Assembly: GCF_019550915.1 (NCBI RefSeq)
Contig: NZ_JAHWCI010000004.1
Coordinates: 52,174 to 116,173 of the forward strand
Direction of reading: 5' to 3'
Length of the DNA: 64,000 nucleotides
DNA from: Mumia sp. zg.B17
Lineage (GTDB): Bacteria; Actinomycetota; Actinomycetes; Propionibacteriales; Nocardioidaceae
Part shown: positions 60,457-64,000 of the stretch, in pieces
Layout of the letters: the number at the start of each line of letters is the position of its first letter
How positions within the stretch are numbered: the first letter of the stretch is position 1
Made by a program: the position numbers and the translations under genes
Notes under the pieces: model-generated
What the model was told of the DNA's origin: nothing
Databases searched by the model: none
What the model saw: only the letters and a program-made list of their open reading frames with translations

Positions 60457-61947
60457 TCAGGAGGCGCAGGCGGGGCCGTCGGCGACCGGCAGGGGGGCCG
60501 GTGCGCCGATCGAGGGCATCCCGAGCCCGACGCCGACCGGTGTCGGCGTGTTGCGGGCCGCCCAGGCGTCGCCGGCGGGCGTACGCCGCACCGCGAGCGG
60601 GGCGCCGTCGGCCATCAGGTGGTGGGGAGCCGCGCTGGTGATCACGGTCGTGACCATGTCGCCCGGCCGCACGTCGACACCGTCCGGCCGCGCGAAGTGC
60701 ACCAGCCGGTTGTCCCGAGCCCGACCCGTGAGCCGGCGAGTCGCCTCGTCCTTCTTGCCACCCTTGCCAGCGCTCGTGTCGGCGACGAGCAGCTCGACGG
60801 TCGACCCGACGAGCGCGGTGTTCTCCTGCCACGAGATGTCGTTGACGAGCGCCACCAGGCGGTCGTACCGGTCCTGGACGACCGCCTTCGGCAGCTGCTC
60901 GTCCATGGTCGCGGCCGGCGTGCCGGGCCGCGGGGAGTACTGGAAGGTGTACGCCGACGTGAACCGCGCCTGGCGCGCGACGTCCATGGTCTCGAGAAAG
61001 TCCTCCTCGGTCTCACCGGGGAAGCCGATGATGATGTCGGTCGTGATCGCGGCGTCCGGCATCGCGGCGCGCACGCGGTCGATGATGCCGAGGTAGCGGT
61101 CCTTGCGGTAGGAGCGGCGCATCGCCTTGAGGACACGGTCCGACCCGGACTGCAACGGCATGTGGAGCTGCGGCATCACGTTGGGCGTCTCGGCCATGGC
61201 TGCGATGACGTCGTCCGAGAAGGCGGCCGGGTGCGGCGAGGTGAACCGCACTCGCTCCAGGCCCTCGATCTCCCCGCAGGCCCGCAGCAGCTTGCCGAAC
61301 GCGAGCTTGTCACCGAACTCGACGCCGTACGAGTTCACGTTCTGACCCAGGAGGGTCACCTCGACCACGCCGTCGGCGACGAGCGCCTCGATCTCGGCGA
61401 GGATCTCGCCGGGGCGGCGGTCCTTCTCCTTGCCGCGCAGGCTGGGGACGATGCAGAACGTGCAGGTGTTGTTGCACCCGACGCTGATCGAGACCCAGGC
61501 GGCGAACGCCGACTCGCGCTTGGTCGGGAGCGTCGACGGGAAGACCTCGAGCGACTCGAGGATCTCCACCTGGCTCTCCTCCTGCACTCGGGCGCGGTCG
61601 AGCAGCGCCGGCAGGGAGCCGATGTTGTGGGTGCCGAAGACGACGTCGACGTACGGCGCCCGCCGGGTGATCGTGTCGCGGTCCTTCTGGGCCAGGCAGC
61701 CGCCCACCGCGATCTGCATGCCCGGGTTCTCACGTTTGATGCTGGCGATGTGACCGAGCGAGCCGTACAGGCGGTTGTCGGCGTTCTCCCGGACGGCGCA
61801 GGTGTTGAACACGACCACGTCTGCGGGCTTGGCCGCACCCTCGGGTGCCGCGGCATATCCGGCGTCCTCGAGCAGCCCCGACAGGCGCTCGGAGTCGTGC
61901 ACGTTCATCTGGCACCCGTAGGTGCGCACTTCGTACGTCTTCGTCAT
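60457..61947 (-). CDS. miaB: tRNA-2-methylthio-N6-dimethylallyladenosine synthase
   Basis: ATG 61947 (496 residues). The three UPF0004 cysteines lie in [14 protein letters not shown] and VGGCLAQKD, and the radical SAM cluster in [11 protein letters not shown]. The C-terminal TRAM domain (about residues 375-440) carries an insert. It adds a methylthio group to i6A37 made by MiaA. The extra C-terminal 50 residues ([17 protein letters not shown]) are disordered. It is convergent with the antitoxin-type gene. Confidence 0.96.
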   Translation of the reverse strand: MTKTYEVRTYGCQMNVHDSERLSGLLEDAGYAAAPEGAAKPADVVVFNTCAVRENADNRLYGSLGHIASIKRENPGMQIAVGGCLAQKDRDTITRRAPYVDVVFGTHNIGSLPALLDRARVQEESQVEILESLEVFPSTLPTKRESAFAAWVSISVGCNNTCTFCIVPSLRGKEKDRRPGEILAEIEALVADGVVEVTLLGQNVNSYGVEFGDKLAFGKLLRACGEIEGLERVRFTSPHPAAFSDDVIAAMAETPNVMPQLHMPLQSGSDRVLKAMRRSYRKDRYLGIIDRVRAAMPDAAITTDIIIGFPGETEEDFLETMDVARQARFTSAYTFQYSPRPGTPAATMDEQLPKAVVQDRYDRLVALVNDISWQENTALVGSTVELLVADTSAGKGGKKDEATRRLTGRARDNRLVHFARPDGVDVRPGDMVTTVITSAAPHHLMADGAPLAVRRTPAGDAWAARNTPTPVGVGLGMPSIGAPAPLPVADGPACAS

Positions 61948-62073
61948 AGCCCTCCCAGAGTACGGGGGCAGCACGGCCGTGGCTCGGGTCACCCACCCGG
62001 GGCAGAACGGCCGCGAGGGCCGTCCAGCGCGGTCACGTTCTCACAACAACCTGCCGTCCCGAGTCACGCCGGT

Positions 62074-62103
62074 TTGGTGCATACCCGTACGGGCACCTAC
62101 GTT
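62074..62103 (+). promoter_or_regulatory. Promoter of gluA, probably leaderless
   Basis: TTGGTG (62074-62079) and TACGTT (62098-62103) are 18 bases apart, and TACGTT is 7 bases before ATG 62111. No SD precedes the ATG. A perfect palindrome CCCGTACGGG (62084-62093) lies in the spacer and may be an operator. Confidence 0.55.
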
Positions 62104-62110
62104 GTCCCAC

Positions 62111-62914
62111 ATGTCCGATGACTCGTACGACTCGGTCACGCCTGCGCCGACGGGCTCGACCAGCTCGACCGCGACGGCCGCCCACATGGTCGCCATGGAC
62201 GACGTTCAGAAGTGGTTCGGGGACCTCCACGTCCTCAAGGACATCAATCTCCGCGTGAAGCCGGGCGAGGTCGTCGTCGTCATCGGGCCGTCCGGCTCGG
62301 GCAAGTCCACGCTCTGCCGCGCGATCAACCGCCTCGAGCCCATCGACGAGGGCACGATCGCCATCGACGGCGAGGTGCTGCCCGCAGAGGGGCGCAAGCT
62401 CGCCCAGCTGCGTGCCGATGTCGGCATGGTCTTCCAGTCGTTCAACCTGTTCGCGCACAAGACCGTCCTCGAGAACGTGATGCTCGGACCGGTGAAGGTT
62501 CGCAAGAAGTCCAAGGGCGACGCCGAGAAGCGCGCCATGGAGCTCCTCACGCGTGTGGGCGTGGAGTCGCAGGCCAACAAGTACCCCGCCCAGCTCTCCG
62601 GCGGCCAGCAGCAGCGCGTCGCGATCGCCCGCGCCCTGGCCATGGACCCCAAGGTCATGCTCTTCGACGAGCCGACCTCCGCGCTGGACCCCGAGATGAT
62701 CAAGGAAGTCCTCGACACCATGGTCACGCTCGCCAAGGGCGGCATGACGATGATCGTCGTCACGCACGAGATGGGCTTCGCCCGGACGGCCGCCGACCGC
62801 GTGGTCTTCATGTCCGACGGCCAGATCCTCGAGGAGGAGACTCCCCAGGAGTTCTTCGACAACCCGCAGACGGACCGTGCCAAGGACTTCCTCGCCAAGA
62901 TCCTCAAGCACTGA
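62111..62914 (+). CDS. gluA: Glutamate ABC transporter ATPase GluA
   Basis: ATG 62111 (267 residues), with a short acidic/Ser-Thr-rich N-terminus. Motifs: Walker [11 protein letters not shown]-loop [16 protein letters not shown], signature [19 protein letters not shown], Walker [17 protein letters not shown]-loop THEMGFAR. It drives glutamate/polar amino-acid uptake. gluB follows after 94 bases; gluC and gluD should lie beyond the window. Confidence 0.94.
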   Translation: MSDDSYDSVTPAPTGSTSSTATAAHMVAMDDVQKWFGDLHVLKDINLRVKPGEVVVVIGPSGSGKSTLCRAINRLEPIDEGTIAIDGEVLPAEGRKLAQLRADVGMVFQSFNLFAHKTVLENVMLGPVKVRKKSKGDAEKRAMELLTRVGVESQANKYPAQLSGGQQQRVAIARALAMDPKVMLFDEPTSALDPEMIKEVLDTMVTLAKGGMTMIVVTHEMGFARTAADRVVFMSDGQILEEETPQEFFDNPQTDRAKDFLAKILKH

Positions 62915-63008
62915 CCCTCTCGTACTCCATCGTCAGAACCGAACGGCACGCTCCATCAGAACCGAAGGCGGAGCCGCATCCGCGGCGCTCGCGAAAAAGG
63001 GAGATTCA

Positions 63009-63908
63009 ATGAAGATCCGTAGGACCAAGTTCGCCGTCATCGCGGCGGCAGCAGCCCTCGCGCTCGCCGGCTGTGGCGACGCCGGCAACGATGACAGCGA
63101 CAGCGGCGACGGCGGCGGCTTCAGCCCCGAGGTCGTCAAGGACGCGTCGTTCGACGCGGGTAGCCGCACGCAGGAGATCGCCGACGCCGGCACGGTCAAG
63201 ATCGGCGTCAAGTTCGATCAGCCGGGCATCGGTTTCAAGTCCGCCACGTCCGACACGCCGGTCGGCTTCGACCCGAACATGGGCAAGATCCTCGCCGCGA
63301 AGCTCGGCATCCCCGCCGACAAGATCGAGTGGGTCGAGACGATCTCCGACAACCGCGAGCCGTTCCTCCAGAACAGCACCGTGGACTTCGTCATCGCCTC
63401 GTACTCGATCACCGACGAGCGCCGCCAGGTCGTCGGCCAGGCCGGCCCGTACTACGTGACCGGCCAGCAGCTCCTCGTCGCTGCCGACGACGACTCGATC
63501 AAGGGGCCGGACGACCTCTCGGGCAAGAAGGTCTGCTCCGTGACCGGCTCGACGTCGATCAAGACCGTGGAGGAGGAGTTCGGCGCGACACCGGCCGGGT
63601 TCGACACCTACTCGGAGTGCGTCGAGCAGCTGAAGACCGGCTCCGTCGACGCCGTGACGACGGACGGCGCGATCCTCGCGGGCTACGCCGCCGAGGACCC
63701 CGACAAGCTCAAGGTCGTCGGTGAGCCGTTCTCCGAGGAGCGCTACGGCATCGGCTACAACAAGGACGCTGCCGGCATGTGCGACTTCATCAACTCGACC
63801 CTCGAGGGTGCGTTCGAGGACGGCGAGTGGGAGGACGCGTTCGACGACACGCTCGGCAAGGGTGGCATCGACCTGCCCGAGAAGCCGACTCTCGACCCCT
63901 GCCCGTGA
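63009..63908 (+). CDS. gluB: Glutamate ABC transporter substrate-binding lipoprotein GluB
   Basis: ATG 63009 (299 residues). Signal peptide with lipobox LALAGC, then an Asp/Ser/Gly-rich linker. Solute-binding domain family 3: GTVKIGVKFDQPGIGFKSATSDTPVGFDPNMGKILAAKLG, with ends GTVKIGVKFDQPG and GFDPNMG, then VDFVIASYSITDERRQ and GKKVCSVTGSTSIKTV. It hands glutamate to GluCD. A Cys pair (VCSV, SECV) may form a disulphide. It is followed by a strong hairpin. Confidence 0.93.
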   Translation: MKIRRTKFAVIAAAAALALAGCGDAGNDDSDSGDGGGFSPEVVKDASFDAGSRTQEIADAGTVKIGVKFDQPGIGFKSATSDTPVGFDPNMGKILAAKLGIPADKIEWVETISDNREPFLQNSTVDFVIASYSITDERRQVVGQAGPYYVTGQQLLVAADDDSIKGPDDLSGKKVCSVTGSTSIKTVEEEFGATPAGFDTYSECVEQLKTGSVDAVTTDGAILAGYAAEDPDKLKVVGEPFSEERYGIGYNKDAAGMCDFINSTLEGAFEDGEWEDAFDDTLGKGGIDLPEKPTLDPCP

Positions 63909-63915
63909 TCGCGAG

Positions 63916-63949
63916 GGTGGCGGGACCGGCTGCGGCCGGTCCCGCCACC
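63916..63949 (+). terminator. Strong hairpin after gluB
   Basis: GGTGGCGGGACCGGC (63916-63930) pairs perfectly with GCCGGTCCCGCCACC (63935-63949) over loop TGCG. It is 8 bases past the gluB stop and may attenuate or end transcription before gluCD. Confidence 0.8.
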
Positions 63950-64000
63950 AGGCGGGTGCGATCCGCCCGGGGGACCACCCGGCCCCGGGGGGGGGTGGCC

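Noticed and set aside
1..64000. tRNA, rRNA, CRISPR array or integrase
   Set aside because: No cloverleaf sequences, conserved rRNA stretches, regular repeats or recombinase motifs were seen on either strand.

Overview
The window is one high-GC bacterial chromosome segment, almost certainly from an actinobacterium of the Propionibacteriales/Nocardioidaceae type. The evidence is the GC-rich third codon positions, the B12-dependent nrdJ next to nrdR, the TCGAAC-type SOS boxes, several probable leaderless starts, and the gene content lexA, dinG, hflX, dapF, miaA, miaB, gluAB. In Streptomyces these genes lie in the same general order near recA. The order therefore serves as a scaffold, and everything between the anchor genes reads as lineage-specific insertion. 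The species cannot be determined from sequence alone.

Layout. 0-8.8 kb: the end of an SNF2-like helicase with a DUF3883 tail, a PadR/HAAS-domain membrane pair, two GNAT acetyltransferases, polyphosphate kinase 2, two exported hypothetical proteins, and YCII-like and CGNR zinc-finger proteins. 8.8-21.7 kb: a dense defence island. It holds a HepT/MntA toxin-antitoxin pair, a MazG-like plus DUF2075 helicase pair, a frameshifted gene, an MspJI/AspBHI-like 5-methylcytosine-dependent nuclease, a Vsr nuclease, a C5 cytosine methyltransferase with a NaeI-like restriction enzyme, and a compact three-gene operon (XRE-HTH fused to a GHKL ATPase, a protein of unknown function, and a DUF6339-like protein). 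22.3-25.9 kb: nrdR-nrdJ with tandem NrdR boxes. 26-37 kb: small membrane and lipoprotein genes, then five paralogous secreted beta-propeller/Fn3-like proteins in tandem with an ion-channel gene among them. One paralogue has a frameshift inside its signal peptide.

37-44.3 kb: DUF1330, ArsR plus SRPBCC, threonine aldolase, a SelW-like protein, a serine hydrolase, and the SOS pair (LysM division inhibitor-like gene and lexA) around four SOS boxes, then dinG. 44.5-49.6 kb: a complete livGFHMK-type branched-chain amino-acid ABC transporter operon. 49.6-64 kb: hflX, dapF, a CARDB surface protein, TetR plus SRPBCC, miaA, two MT0933-like small proteins, a secreted GH3 enzyme, a LigB-like domain protein, a Nudix hydrolase, miaB and gluAB.

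How the genes work together. The most interesting region is the island. Its methyltransferase, NaeI-like nuclease and Vsr form a self-consistent restriction, protection and mismatch-repair set. The neighbouring MspJI-like nuclease attacks 5mC DNA, so the two must have compatible site specificities. The GHKL operon beside them resembles ATPases previously linked to restriction-modification systems and is the best candidate for an incompletely described system. No integrase, transposase, tRNA, rRNA or CRISPR array was seen.
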